DNA from: Mycolicibacterium lutetiense
Lineage (GTDB): Bacteria; Actinomycetota; Actinomycetes; Mycobacteriales; Mycobacteriaceae
Assembly: GCF_017876775.1 (NCBI RefSeq)
Contig: NZ_JAGIOP010000001.1
Span: 1,364,001-1,428,000 of the forward strand
Length of the DNA stretch: 64,000 bases
Direction: 5' to 3'
Position numbers and translations under genes: made by a program. The notes under the pieces were generated by a model. The model did no database searches. It was not told the origin of the DNA and worked only from the letters and a program-made list of their open reading frames with translations. Shown here in pieces: positions 1-8,622 of the stretch (the first letter of the stretch is position 1; each line of letters starts with the position of its first letter).

Positions 1-366
1 GTCGACGGTCACCGTGTGGCCGTCGACGACGATATCGGCGGCCGCCTCGGGATCGTCTGTCGGCAAACGATATTCACGGGCATGATCGTTGCCCGTCCCG
101 GCCGGGACGATGCCGAGTGGGACATCACCGTTGGCCAACGCCTGTAACGCCAGTGAAATCACCCCGTCGCCGCCGACCACCACGAGGGCGTCGGTGCCGC
201 GGTCGAGAGCCTCGTCGACCAGCGTGCGGGCGTGTGCGGCGTCGGTCCCGACGATCGCGCACACGTCGATGCCGCGCCGCTGGAGTTGCGCGATCGCCCG
301 CTCGGCCGCATGCGGCGCATTGCCGTGCCCCGACAGGGGATTGGTCAGGACCGTGACCCGATTCAC
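1..366 (-). CDS. Diacylglycerol/lipid kinase, N-terminal part (cut by window edge)
   Basis: First 122 codons of a DAGK-catalytic family lipid kinase, which phosphorylates a membrane lipid alcohol with ATP. The nucleotide-binding loop reads VVVGGDGVISLALQALA, a variant of the family GGDGT motif, followed by PAGTGNDHAREYRLP, the second family signature. The GTG start overlaps the stop of the upstream FAD oxidase as GTGA, so the two are probably translationally coupled. In M. tuberculosis Rv2252 sits in the same place and has been linked to phosphatidylinositol mannoside metabolism; orthology here is inferred from motif and context. The C-terminal half lies outside the window. Confidence 0.88.
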   Translation of the reverse strand, partial: MNRVTVLTNPLSGHGNAPHAAERAIAQLQRRGIDVCAIVGTDAAHARTLVDEALDRGTDALVVVGGDGVISLALQALANGDVPLGIVPAGTGNDHAREYRLPTDDPEAAADIVVDGHTVTVD

Positions 367-1976
367 GGAATCAGCTTGCCCGGGTTGAGAATTCCGGCCG
401 GATCGAGCGTGGCCTTGACGGCGCGCAATACCTCGGCGCCGAGGTCGCCGATCTCCTCATGCATCCACGGGCGGTGGTCCGCACCGACGCCGTGGTGGTG
501 GGTGATGGTCCCGCCATTGTGGACCATGGCCTCTGACGCGGCTTTCTTGGCGACCTGCCATTGTTCGATCGGGTTGCCGCGCTGGGCGGCGACGACCGTG
601 AAGTACAACGAGGCGCCGGTCGGATACACATGCGAAATGTGGCACATCACCAGGGCCGCCGTGCCGGAGTCGGTGAGCGCGGTGGTCAGGGCGTCGGTGA
701 CCGCGGCCTTCAGGGTGGCCAGGTTGGACCACGTGGTGGCGGTCTCCAGCGTCTCGCACAGCGCGCCCGCTGCCAGCAGCGAATCGCGGAGGTACGGCGC
801 GTTGAACCGGCCGTGTTCCCAGGCTCGGGCCGGACCCTCACCGAGCGAGGTGGCGCCGTGGGCTTCCAGGACTCCGCGGGTCTCCTCGTGGCGGCTCTCG
901 GCGTGCGCCGCAGTGCCCTCGAACAAGGTGATGGCCAGGCAGCCGCCGGTGATGGTCTGCTCGCCGATGCTTTCCGTGGTGGCCAGGTTCACCCCGGTCT
1001 CGGCCTCGTCGGACAGTCGGATGACGGTCGGGCCGGTGCCGGTCTGGGTGATGGCCCGCAGTGCCTCGGCGCCGGTGGCGAAATCAGGGAAGGACCAGGC
1101 CTCGTAGCGCGTGGTCTCGGGCACCGGGTGCACGCGAACCCGCACCCGGGTGATGACGCCGAACACCCCTTCGGAACCAAGGAGAAGTTGACGTAGATCC
1201 GGTCCTGCGGCTGAGGCCGGGGCCCGACCGAGGTCCAGCGTCCCGGCCGGGGTCACGGTACGCAGGCCGCGGACCATGTCGTCGAATCGGCCGTAACCGG
1301 CCGAATCCTGCCCCGAGGATCGGGTGGCGGCGAACCCGCCGATCGTGGCGAACTGGAAGCTCTGCGGGAAATGGCCCAGGGAGAAGCCCTGTGCGCCGAG
1401 CAACGCCTCGGCCTGCGGTCCGGTGACGCCCGCGCCGAGTTCGGCCTCACCGGTCACCTTGTCGAGGCTGTGCAGCGCGTCGAACCGGCGCAGATCGAGT
1501 GCGATGACCGCGGCGAAATCACCGCGCACCGGATCGAGACCGCCCACCACGCTGGTCCCGCCGCCGAACGGGACGACAGCGATCCGGTGTTCGGTGCAGT
1601 AGCGGAGCACCTCGGCTACTTCATCCTCGCTACCCGGGAGCAGTACCGCATCGGGCGCATCCTGAATGCCGGAGTCATTGCGGCGCAACAGGTCCAATGT
1701 GGATTTTCCGCCGGCGTGCAGTAGCCGGGACGTGGTGTCGGTACCGAGGTACGTGGCACCGACGATGGTGGCGAGTGCCTCCCGGTCGGCATCGGGCAGT
1801 GCGGACGGCCGCAACTGCACCTGCTCGGGCGTCGGCTCTGCGGCCGGCGCGGCGTCGACACCCAGAGCCTGCTGGAGCAGGGCCCGGATTCCGTCGGAGA
1901 GCGGCTTGGCTGCGTTCGGGTCGCCCCAGGCATTCCACTTCATCGGAGGCAGAAACTGATCGGCCGGCTGAGTCAT
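363..1976 (-). CDS. FAD-linked oxidase, alkyldihydroxyacetonephosphate synthase-like
   Basis: 537 aa flavoprotein of the vanillyl-alcohol oxidase/AGPS superfamily. The N-terminus (MTQPADQFLPPMKWNAWGDP) is typical of bacterial AGPS-like proteins. A PCMH-type FAD-binding domain starts near residue 110 (DAVLLPGSEDEVAEVLRYC) with the PFGGGTSVVGG phosphate loop near 135-145. The C-terminus carries HHHGVGADHRPWM, matching the histidine-rich active-site segment of AGPS. AGPS makes ether lipids from acyl-DHAP; a role in ether or glycerolipid metabolism fits the flanking lipid kinase and glpD, but the bacterial substrate is not established. Positional counterpart of Rv2251. ATG start; the 17-bp gap to the divergent tetR gene implies a shared promoter. 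Confidence 0.85.
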   Translation of the reverse strand: MTQPADQFLPPMKWNAWGDPNAAKPLSDGIRALLQQALGVDAAPAAEPTPEQVQLRPSALPDADREALATIVGATYLGTDTTSRLLHAGGKSTLDLLRRNDSGIQDAPDAVLLPGSEDEVAEVLRYCTEHRIAVVPFGGGTSVVGGLDPVRGDFAAVIALDLRRFDALHSLDKVTGEAELGAGVTGPQAEALLGAQGFSLGHFPQSFQFATIGGFAATRSSGQDSAGYGRFDDMVRGLRTVTPAGTLDLGRAPASAAGPDLRQLLLGSEGVFGVITRVRVRVHPVPETTRYEAWSFPDFATGAEALRAITQTGTGPTVIRLSDEAETGVNLATTESIGEQTITGGCLAITLFEGTAAHAESRHEETRGVLEAHGATSLGEGPARAWEHGRFNAPYLRDSLLAAGALCETLETATTWSNLATLKAAVTDALTTALTDSGTAALVMCHISHVYPTGASLYFTVVAAQRGNPIEQWQVAKKAASEAMVHNGGTITHHHGVGADHRPWMHEEIGDLGAEVLRAVKATLDPAGILNPGKLIP

Positions 1977-1980
1977 GCGT

Positions 1981-1987
1981 TACAGTA
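1981..1987. promoter_or_regulatory. Overlapping divergent -10 elements between AGPS-like gene and tetR
   Basis: TACAGT (1981-1986) lies 7 nt before the plus-strand tetR ATG, the spacing of a leaderless mycobacterial promoter. On the minus strand TACTGT (1982-1987) lies 5 nt before the ATG of the FAD oxidase. The two hexamers overlap because TACAGTA is nearly its own reverse complement. GTTAC (1979-1983) and GTAAC (2007-2011) form a symmetric pair around this region and could be half-sites for the TetR protein. Confidence 0.5.
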
Positions 1988-1993
1988 TTACAT

Positions 1994-2581
1994 ATGATGT
2001 CAATCAGTAACGAGAGATCGCTGAGCGACCAGATCTTGGATGCTGCCGCGAGCTGCGTGCTGGCCTTCGGCGTCGACCGGGTCACCCTGGCGGAAATCGC
2101 CCGCCGGGCCGGGGTCAGCCGCCCGACCGTGTACCGGCGCTTCCCCGACACCCAATCGATCCTGGCTGCGCTGCTCACCGCGCGGATCGTGCGTGTACTA
2201 GACGACACCGTGAATCACGGGACGGGCCGGGCCTCCTTGGTGGATCGCATCGTCACCGTGGCCGCGCGGGTGCGTCACGACGAGGTGATCATGGCGGTAC
2301 TGCACTCCGCACCCGACGTGGCGATGGTCTACATCGCCGAGCGCCTGGGTACCAGCCAGCAGATCCTGATCGATGCGCTGGCCGGGGATCTCAAGCTCGC
2401 CCAGGAAGCGAGCACCGACCATGACCGGGTCCGGGCGGGCGATCCGCGCCAGCTGGCGACCATGTGCCTGCTGATCACCCAGTCGGCCATCCAGTCCGCG
2501 CAGATGGTCGAGCCCATCCTCGACGCCGACGCTCTGGCGGCCGAGCTCACCCACGCACTGAACGGATACCTGACATCATGA
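1994..2581 (+). CDS. TetR/AcrR family transcriptional regulator
   Basis: 195 aa. The N-terminal helix-turn-helix reads VTLAEIARRAGVSRPTVYRRF (about residues 30-50), a standard TetR DNA-binding domain; the rest is a helical ligand domain without recognisable ligand specificity. Two ATGs stand in tandem (1994 and 1997); 1994 is chosen because a TACAGT -10 element 7 nt upstream predicts a leaderless mRNA starting there. It overlaps glpD by ATGA at 2578-2581, so the two form an operon. Divergent from the AGPS-like oxidase, so it may control both the lipid-ether enzyme and glpD. Positional counterpart of Rv2250c. Confidence 0.86.
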   Translation: MMSISNERSLSDQILDAAASCVLAFGVDRVTLAEIARRAGVSRPTVYRRFPDTQSILAALLTARIVRVLDDTVNHGTGRASLVDRIVTVAARVRHDEVIMAVLHSAPDVAMVYIAERLGTSQQILIDALAGDLKLAQEASTDHDRVRAGDPRQLATMCLLITQSAIQSAQMVEPILDADALAAELTHALNGYLTS

Positions 2582-4125
2582 CCGGCCCGACTGCACTCAA
2601 CCGCACCAGGCGCACAATCGAACTGGCCGCACTCGCCGACGGGCAACCGGTCGACGTGATCGTCATCGGCGGCGGGATCACCGGTGCGGGTATCGCGCTG
2701 GATGCCGCCACCCGAGGACTGAGTGTGGCGCTGGTGGAGAAGCACGATCTGGCGTTCGGAACCAGCCGGTGGAGCTCGAAACTGGTGCACGGTGGTCTGC
2801 GCTACCTCGCCACCGGCAACATCGGGATCGCGCGCCGCAGTGCGATCGAGCGCGGAATCCTGATGACCCGCAACGCACCCCACCTCGTCAAGGCCATGCC
2901 GCAACTGGTGCCGCTGTTGCCGTCGATGGGCCGGGGGTCACGGGCATTGGTACGGACCGGCTTCGTGGCCGGCGACGGACTGCGCAGGCTCGCCGGAACC
3001 AGCGCGTCGACCCTGCCGCGGTCACGCCGGGTCGACCCGCGTCGTACGGTCGAACTGTCGCCTACCGTGCGCACCGAGGGTCTCGACGGTGGCCTGCTGG
3101 CCTACGACGGGCAGCTCATCGACGATGCCCGCCTGGTGGCGGCGGTCGCCCGCACCGCCGCGCAACATGGGGCCCGCATCCTGACCAGGGTGTCGGCCAG
3201 TGCCGCCGGCGCCACCTCGGTGCGCCTGACCGACGAACTCACCGGGGATTCCTTCGTCGCGACCGCGCGGGCGGTCATCAACGCCGCCGGAGTGTGGGCC
3301 GGCGATCTCGATCCGGCGCTCACCCTGCGGCCCAGTCGCGGAACGCATCTGGTGTTCGATGCGGCGGCATTCGGCAATCCCACCGCGGCCCTGACCATTC
3401 CGATACCGGGGGAGCTGAACCGCTTCGTCTTCGCGATGCCCGAACAACTCGGCCGGGTCTACCTCGGGCTGACCGACGAGGACGCGCCGGGACCCATTCC
3501 CGATGTGCCACAACCGACTCCGGGCGAGATCGACTTCCTGCTGAAGACCGTCAACACCGCGCTGGCCACCGAGCTGACCACCTCAGATGTGCGAGGGGCC
3601 TACGCCGGGCTGCGACCACTGATCGACACCGGGGAGGGCAACACCGCCGACGTGTCCCGCGAGCACGCGGTGGTGGAGTCGGCGAACGGGGTGATCAGTG
3701 TCATCGGCGGGAAGCTCACCGAATACCGGTACATGGCCCAGGATGTGCTCGCCCGGGCGCTGGCCCTGCGCGGGCTCACGGCCTCCGACTGCCGCACGGC
3801 CAACCTGCCGCTCGTCGGAGCCCCGGCCAATCCGGTGTCTGCCCTGCGGTCGGAACATGCGCTGCCGTCGTCACTGGTCGCCCGGTACGGAGCCGAGGCA
3901 CCCAACGTGATCGCCCGGGCGCGCTGCGCACGGCCCACCGAACCGGTGGCCGAGGGAATCGACGTCATCCGCGCCGAGTTCGAGTACGCCGTCACCCACG
4001 AAGGGGCCCTGTGTGCCGACGACATCCTCGACCGCCGCACCCGCATCGGGCTGGTCAGCGCGGACCGGGACCTCGCCGCTGAGGCGGCCGCCGAGATGAT
4101 CGCCGAGTTCGGGGAAGCCGAATAG
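2578..4125 (+). CDS. glpD: FAD-dependent glycerol-3-phosphate dehydrogenase
   Basis: 515 aa. Oxidises sn-glycerol-3-phosphate to dihydroxyacetone phosphate at the membrane, passing electrons to quinone. The Rossmann FAD motif VIVIGGGITGAGIALDAATR lies near residues 25-45, followed by SRWSSKLVHGGLRYL, the second GlpD signature; GIDVIRAEFEYAVTHEGAL near the C-terminus matches the GlpD C-terminal domain. The ATG overlaps the tetR stop (ATGA), so a long upstream ORF extension is rejected. DHAP made here is the substrate for acyl-DHAP and ether lipid synthesis, which fits the neighbouring AGPS-like enzyme. Two glpD genes are common in mycobacteria; this one sits where Rv2249c (glpD1) does. Confidence 0.9.
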   Translation: MTGPTALNRTRRTIELAALADGQPVDVIVIGGGITGAGIALDAATRGLSVALVEKHDLAFGTSRWSSKLVHGGLRYLATGNIGIARRSAIERGILMTRNAPHLVKAMPQLVPLLPSMGRGSRALVRTGFVAGDGLRRLAGTSASTLPRSRRVDPRRTVELSPTVRTEGLDGGLLAYDGQLIDDARLVAAVARTAAQHGARILTRVSASAAGATSVRLTDELTGDSFVATARAVINAAGVWAGDLDPALTLRPSRGTHLVFDAAAFGNPTAALTIPIPGELNRFVFAMPEQLGRVYLGLTDEDAPGPIPDVPQPTPGEIDFLLKTVNTALATELTTSDVRGAYAGLRPLIDTGEGNTADVSREHAVVESANGVISVIGGKLTEYRYMAQDVLARALALRGLTASDCRTANLPLVGAPANPVSALRSEHALPSSLVARYGAEAPNVIARARCARPTEPVAEGIDVIRAEFEYAVTHEGALCADDILDRRTRIGLVSADRDLAAEAAAEMIAEFGEAE

Positions 4126-4135
4126 TCGCAGAACG

Positions 4136-4194
4136 CCGAATGGCCAGTTATCACACAATTTCTCGTCGAAAGCGTGCAATAACCGGCCATTCGG
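4136..4194. terminator. Bidirectional hairpin between convergent glpD and accD6
   Basis: Two 16-nt arms (4136-4151 and 4179-4194; core GGCC, ends CCGAAT and ATTCGG) are complementary except for one position, with a 27-nt spacer. The structure sits exactly between the two convergent stops. There is no U-tract, as is usual for mycobacterial terminators. Likely ends both transcripts. Confidence 0.65.
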
Positions 4195-4207
4195 GCCGAG
4201 CAAGTGG

Positions 4208-5629
4208 TTACAGCGGGATGTTCTTGTGGCGGCCGCGCCGGTGCGGGGCCTCGGCCAGCGCCTGCGTCAGCTTGCTGCGGGTGTGGGCCGGATCGATCTT
4301 CTCGTCGACCACGCCGATCTCGATCGCGGAATCCACACCGCCGGCGATGCGCTCGTGCTCGATTGCGAGTTCCTCGTGCAGTGCCTCACGCTCATGCTCC
4401 GGAGCGGCGGCCAGCTTGCGCTTGTGCAGGATGCCGACAGCGGCCTTGGCGCCCATCACCGCGACCTCGGCGTCCGGCCAGGCGAACACCTTCGTGGCAT
4501 TGAGCGAACGCGAGTTCATCGCGATGTAGGCGCCGCCATAGATCTTGCGGGTCACCAGGGTGACGCGGGGGACCGAGGACTCACCGAAGGCGTGCAGCAG
4601 CTTGGCGCCGCGGCGGACCACGCCGCCCCACTCCTGATCCACGCCGGGCAGGTAGCCGGGGACGTCGACGACGACGACCAGCGGAATGCCGAAGGCATCG
4701 CACAGCCGTACGAAACGTGCTGACTTCTCGGCACTTTCGGAGTTCAGGCAGCCGCCGAGGCGCAGCGGGTTGTTGGCGATCACGCCGACCGATCGACCCG
4801 CCAGCCGGCCGAGACCGACCACGATCGAGGGGGCCCACTTGCCCTGGAACTCCTCGAAGGGCACGCCCTCGTCGAGCAACGCCTCGATGATCGGGTGAAC
4901 GTCGTAGGCGCGGCGAGCCGACTCGGGCATCAGCGCGGCCAGGTCGGTGTCGCCGGCCTCGGCCTTGGCGCGATCGAAATGGCCCTGCTGGCTGAACAAT
5001 CCGACCAGACGGCGACCGCGCTCGTAGGCGTCGAGCTCGTCGTCGGCCACGATGTGGCACACACCGGACTTCTTGTGGTGGGCGTCGGGGCCGCCGAGCG
5101 ACACCATGTCGACATCCTCACCGGTGACACTGCGCACCACGTCCGGGCCGGTGACGAACACCTTGCTGTCCGGGGCCATGATGATGACGTCGGTCAGGGC
5201 GGGACCGTAAGCCGCACCGCCGGCGGCGAAACCGACGACCACCGAGATCTGCGGGATGTAGCCCGACGCCCGGATCATCGCCTCGAAGACCAGGCCGACC
5301 GCATGCAGCGCCTTGACACCCTCGGCCAGTCGCGCGCCGCCCGAGTGCCAGATGCCCACGATCGGGCTCTGCTCCTCGATGGCGGTGTCGTAGGCGTTGA
5401 CGATGTGGGCACAACCCTCGATACCCATGGCGCCGCCCATCACGGTGCCGTCGGTGCAGAACGCAATCGTACGAACGCCGTTGACCGTGCCTGCCGCGGC
5501 CAGCAGGCCGGAGCGATCCCGCTCGTGCAGCAGTTCGACGCTGCCGTCATCGAAGAAGGTCTGTAGACGCAGCAATGGATCGCGCGGATCGAGCGATTCT
5601 GCGGTTGTCTCGGGGGCCATGATCGTCAT
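4208..5629 (-). CDS. accD6: Acetyl/propionyl-CoA carboxylase carboxyltransferase beta subunit AccD6
   Basis: 473 aa carboxyltransferase of the biotin-dependent acyl-CoA carboxylase that makes malonyl-CoA for FAS-I/FAS-II. Two crotonase-fold halves are visible: an N-terminal acyl-CoA region with GIWHSGGARLAEGVKAL and a C-terminal carboxybiotin region with VVVVDVPGYLPGVDQEWGG and RKIYGGAYIAMNS, the oxyanion-hole glycines of the AccD family. Last gene of the fabD-acpM-kasA-kasB-accD6 row, 30 bp after kasB, so co-transcribed. The biotin carboxylase partner is not in the window. ATG start follows an AAGGAG-type site. Length matches Rv2247 as recalled. Confidence 0.93.
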   Translation of the reverse strand: MTIMAPETTAESLDPRDPLLRLQTFFDDGSVELLHERDRSGLLAAAGTVNGVRTIAFCTDGTVMGGAMGIEGCAHIVNAYDTAIEEQSPIVGIWHSGGARLAEGVKALHAVGLVFEAMIRASGYIPQISVVVGFAAGGAAYGPALTDVIIMAPDSKVFVTGPDVVRSVTGEDVDMVSLGGPDAHHKKSGVCHIVADDELDAYERGRRLVGLFSQQGHFDRAKAEAGDTDLAALMPESARRAYDVHPIIEALLDEGVPFEEFQGKWAPSIVVGLGRLAGRSVGVIANNPLRLGGCLNSESAEKSARFVRLCDAFGIPLVVVVDVPGYLPGVDQEWGGVVRRGAKLLHAFGESSVPRVTLVTRKIYGGAYIAMNSRSLNATKVFAWPDAEVAVMGAKAAVGILHKRKLAAAPEHEREALHEELAIEHERIAGGVDSAIEIGVVDEKIDPAHTRSKLTQALAEAPHRRGRHKNIPL

Positions 5630-5659
5630 TGATGTCTCCTTAGTGGAAAGTGCCGGTTC

Positions 5660-6913
5660 TCAGTACTTCCCGAAGGCGAGCGCGACGTTGTGCCCACCGA
5701 ATCCGAACGAATTGTTGATGGCGTATTTGAAATCACCCTGCCGCGGCTCGCCGGCCACCACATCCAGATCGATCTCCGGATCGAGATTGCGCAGGTTGAG
5801 CGTCGCAGGGATGACGCCATCCCGCAGTGCCATGACCGTCAGGATGGACTCGACCGCACCGACCGCACCGACCGAATGGCCGAGCGCGGCCTTGGGCGCG
5901 TAGACCGCCGGCCGGTGGCTGCCCATCGCATTGTTGATTGCCTGGCCCTCGGCCACATCGCCGACCGTGGTGCCGGTCGCATGCGCGTTGACGTGGTCGA
6001 TATCTGTGGGCTGCAGACCCGCCAATTGAATGGCCCGGGTCATGGCGTAGCCGGCCTGCTCGCCGTTGGGGTCCGGCGCCACGATGTGGAAGCCGTCGGA
6101 GGTGACGCTCGCGCCCATGATGCGGGCCAGGATGTTGGCGCCGCGGGCCTTGGCGTGCTCCTCGGTCTCGATGACCAGCAGGGCCGCGCCCTCGCCGAAC
6201 ACGAAACCGTTGCGGTCCTTGTCGAACGGGCGACAGGCGCCTTCGGGGTCATCGTTGGTGTTGGACAACACGATGCGCATCTGGGCGAACCCGGCGATCG
6301 GCACCGCTTCGATCTTGGTCTCGACGCCACCGCAGATGGCGATGTCGGCCTCGCCGAGAACGATGTTGCGCCACGCGTTGGCGATTGCCTCGGAACCGGA
6401 CGCGCAGGCCGAGATCAGGGTGCTGACCCCGGCCTTGGCCTTGCGGTCCAGTCCGACAGCTGCTGCCGGCCCGTTGGGCATGAACATCTGGACGACCAGC
6501 GGTGAGACGCCCCGCAGGCCCTTGTTCCGCATGTTGTCGTAGGCGAAGACAAGTTCCTCCGCCGAACCCATGCCGGTGCCGATCGACACCGTCAGTCGTT
6601 TGGTGTCGACCTCCGGGGAGCCGGCATTGGCCCAAACCCGGCGGCCGAGCACCGTCGACATCTTTTGCAAATATGACAGTCGGCGCATTTCGACACGCGT
6701 CAGATCGTGTTCGAAATCCTCAAGGAGGTGCCCGCCGATACGAACCGGCAGGTCGTACTCCTCGATAAACGGATCCGTCAGCGTACGGATGCCGCTCTGA
6801 CCGTCCAGCAACTTCTTCCAAGTGCTCTCGGCATCGGTTGCCAGCGCCGTCGACATGGCTACGCCGGTGACAACCACATCGGGTAGACCCTTACCCGTGG
6901 ACAATCCCGCCAT
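5660..6913 (-). CDS. kasB: Beta-ketoacyl-ACP synthase KasB
   Basis: 417 aa KAS-II type condensing enzyme of FAS-II that extends meromycolate chains to full length by condensing acyl-AcpM with malonyl-AcpM. Catalytic Cys is in [13 protein letters not shown] (near residue 170); the two His are in [12 protein letters not shown] and [16 protein letters not shown]. The C-terminus [18 protein letters not shown] is a thiolase-fold signature almost identical to that of KasA. It is the second synthase in the operon and is assigned KasB by order and by ISACAS (as in KasB) against VSACSS in KasA. ATG start with an AAGGA sequence about 13 nt upstream. Confidence 0.92.
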   Translation of the reverse strand: MAGLSTGKGLPDVVVTGVAMSTALATDAESTWKKLLDGQSGIRTLTDPFIEEYDLPVRIGGHLLEDFEHDLTRVEMRRLSYLQKMSTVLGRRVWANAGSPEVDTKRLTVSIGTGMGSAEELVFAYDNMRNKGLRGVSPLVVQMFMPNGPAAAVGLDRKAKAGVSTLISACASGSEAIANAWRNIVLGEADIAICGGVETKIEAVPIAGFAQMRIVLSNTNDDPEGACRPFDKDRNGFVFGEGAALLVIETEEHAKARGANILARIMGASVTSDGFHIVAPDPNGEQAGYAMTRAIQLAGLQPTDIDHVNAHATGTTVGDVAEGQAINNAMGSHRPAVYAPKAALGHSVGAVGAVESILTVMALRDGVIPATLNLRNLDPEIDLDVVAGEPRQGDFKYAINNSFGFGGHNVALAFGKY

Positions 6914-6972
6914 ATTTGCTGCGTAGTTCCTTCCGTGCTTTTACCTCGGTCGGTGCCTTCAGAGGTCACCTA

Positions 6973-6990
6973 TCGGGTTTTTCTACCCGA
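6973..6990 (-). other. Small hairpin right after the kasA stop
   Basis: Perfect 6-bp arms TCGGGT/ACCCGA with a 6-nt loop, immediately downstream of kasA in the 78-bp kasA-kasB gap. Too weak for a strong terminator; it may protect the kasA 3' end or cause partial read-through. Confidence 0.4.
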
Positions 6991-6991
6991 G

Positions 6992-8242
6992 TCAGTACTT
7001 CCCGAAGGCCAGAGCCACATTGTGGCCACCGAACCCGAACGAGTTGTTGATGGCGTACTTGTAGTCGCCATAACGAGGCTCGCCCGCAACCACATCGAGA
7101 TCGATCTCGGGATCTGGTGTCTCGTAGTTGAGGGTCGGGGGGATGACCCCGTCCCGCAATGCGAGCACCGTCAACACCGACTCCAGCGCGCCGACCGCGC
7201 CGATCGAGTGGCCCAGTGCCGACTTCGGACCGTAGACCGCGGCGTTCTGACATCCGGCAACCCGGATGGCATTGGCCTCGGCGGTGTCACCGATCGGGGT
7301 GGCCGTGCCGTGGGCATTGACGTGGTCGATGTCCTTGGCCTCCAGGCCGGCGGTTTCCAGCGCACGCTTCATCGCGGCGCCGGCCCGCAGGCCGTTGTCG
7401 GCCGGAGCCACCATGTGGAACGCGTCCGAGGTGATACCGGCACCCATCAGCCGAGCCAGCGGCTTGGCGCCACGGGCCAGGGCGTGCTCCTCGGTCTCGA
7501 TGATCATCATCGCGCCGGCCTCGCCGAACACGAAGCCGTCACGATCCTTGTCGAACGGCCGGGAGGCGGCCGCGGGATCGTCGTTACGGGTCGACATGGC
7601 GCGCATCATCGAGAACGCTGCGATCGGCAGTGCTTCGATAACGCCCTCCACGCCGCCGACGACGGCGAAGTCCGCGTCGCCCATCACGATCTGACGCCAG
7701 CCGTGGGCGATGGCCTCAGAACCTGACGAACACGCCGACACCGGGGTGATGACCCCGGCGCGGGCGCCCAGCTCCAGGCCGGCGACCGCAGCCGCACCGT
7801 TGGGCATGATCATCTGAACGGCGAGCGGGCTGACCTTGCGGATCCCGCCCTGGTTCATCGCGTCGTAGGTTTCGACGATCTTCTCGCCACCTCCGAGGCC
7901 GGTGCCGATCACGACCGCGAAACGATCTGGATCGACCTCGGGCGCGCCCGCGTTCTGCCACAACCGCCTGGACAGCACGAGCGACAAGCGCTGCACGTAG
8001 GAATTGCGGCGCAGCTCGACGCGGGTCAGCTGGCTCTCGATGTCATCCACCAGGTGACCACCGATACGCACCGGAAGGTCCCACTTGGTGACGAAGTCGT
8101 CGGTCAGCTCACGGATGCCGCTTTCTCCGGCCTGGAGGCCCTTCCACGTGCTCTCGATGTCAGCAGCGAGCGCCGTGGTGGCCTCCACGGCGGTCACCAC
8201 GACGTTCGGGAAGCCTCCGTTAGCAGTGGAAGGTTTGGTCAT
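6992..8242 (-). CDS. kasA: Beta-ketoacyl-ACP synthase KasA
   Basis: 416 aa essential condensing enzyme that starts meromycolate elongation in FAS-II. Catalytic Cys is in [16 protein letters not shown] (near residue 171 of the tuberculous enzyme), with His residues in [12 protein letters not shown] and [16 protein letters not shown]. The ATG overlaps the acpM stop as ATGA, coupling its synthesis to that of its carrier protein. About the same length as M. tuberculosis KasA (416 aa). KasA and KasB are clearly tandem duplicates. Confidence 0.94.
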   Translation of the reverse strand: MTKPSTANGGFPNVVVTAVEATTALAADIESTWKGLQAGESGIRELTDDFVTKWDLPVRIGGHLVDDIESQLTRVELRRNSYVQRLSLVLSRRLWQNAGAPEVDPDRFAVVIGTGLGGGEKIVETYDAMNQGGIRKVSPLAVQMIMPNGAAAVAGLELGARAGVITPVSACSSGSEAIAHGWRQIVMGDADFAVVGGVEGVIEALPIAAFSMMRAMSTRNDDPAAASRPFDKDRDGFVFGEAGAMMIIETEEHALARGAKPLARLMGAGITSDAFHMVAPADNGLRAGAAMKRALETAGLEAKDIDHVNAHGTATPIGDTAEANAIRVAGCQNAAVYGPKSALGHSIGAVGALESVLTVLALRDGVIPPTLNYETPDPEIDLDVVAGEPRYGDYKYAINNSFGFGGHNVALAFGKY

Positions 8243-8532
8243 TCCGAGCCAAACTTCTCGCGCAGGGCGGCGGCGGCCTCGGGGTTCTCTTCTTCGAGCT
8301 TCTGGATGTAGGAGACGACGTCACCGACGGTGCGCAGGCCGGCCAGATCCTCGTCGGGGATCTTCACGCCGTACTTGTCCTCGGTCTGCACGGCGATCTC
8401 CACCATCGACAGCGAGTCGATGTCCAGGTCGTCGACGAACGACTTCTCCGGGGTCACCTCAGACGGCTCGATGCCGGTGACCTCTTCGATGATCTCGGCG
8501 AGACCGGCGATGATTTCTTCTTGGCTGGCCAC
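8239..8532 (-). CDS. acpM: Meromycolate extension acyl carrier protein AcpM
   Basis: 97 aa acyl carrier protein. Phosphopantetheine attachment Ser is in [21 protein letters not shown] (DSL motif, near residue 40). The Glu/Ala-rich C-terminal tail ([20 protein letters not shown]), longer than in typical ACPs, marks the mycobacterial AcpM type. It carries growing chains between FabD, KasA, KasB and the reductase/dehydratase enzymes. AGAAGGAG ribosome-binding site upstream. Preceded by a short stem-loop (8559-8577) and followed by kasA with a 4-nt overlap. Confidence 0.95.
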   Translation of the reverse strand: MASQEEIIAGLAEIIEEVTGIEPSEVTPEKSFVDDLDIDSLSMVEIAVQTEDKYGVKIPDEDLAGLRTVGDVVSYIQKLEEENPEAAAALREKFGSE

Positions 8533-8558
8533 AGTGGCTCCTTCTTGTTGTTGATAGC

Positions 8559-8577
8559 GCCCTCCAGGTTGGAGGGC
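8559..8577 (-). other. Stem-loop in the fabD-acpM gap
   Basis: Perfect 8-bp arms GCCCTCCA/TGGAGGGC with a 3-nt loop, in the 90-bp gap between the fabD stop and the acpM start. In the mRNA it lies upstream of the AGAAGGAG site of acpM, with about 10 nt of open sequence before it. It could be an RNA-processing or stability element that lets acpM be made in excess over fabD. Confidence 0.55.
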
Positions 8578-8622
8578 ATTTCGAGACGTTCGGTTGTTAC
8601 TGCTATTCAGTTGTCGCTGGAT

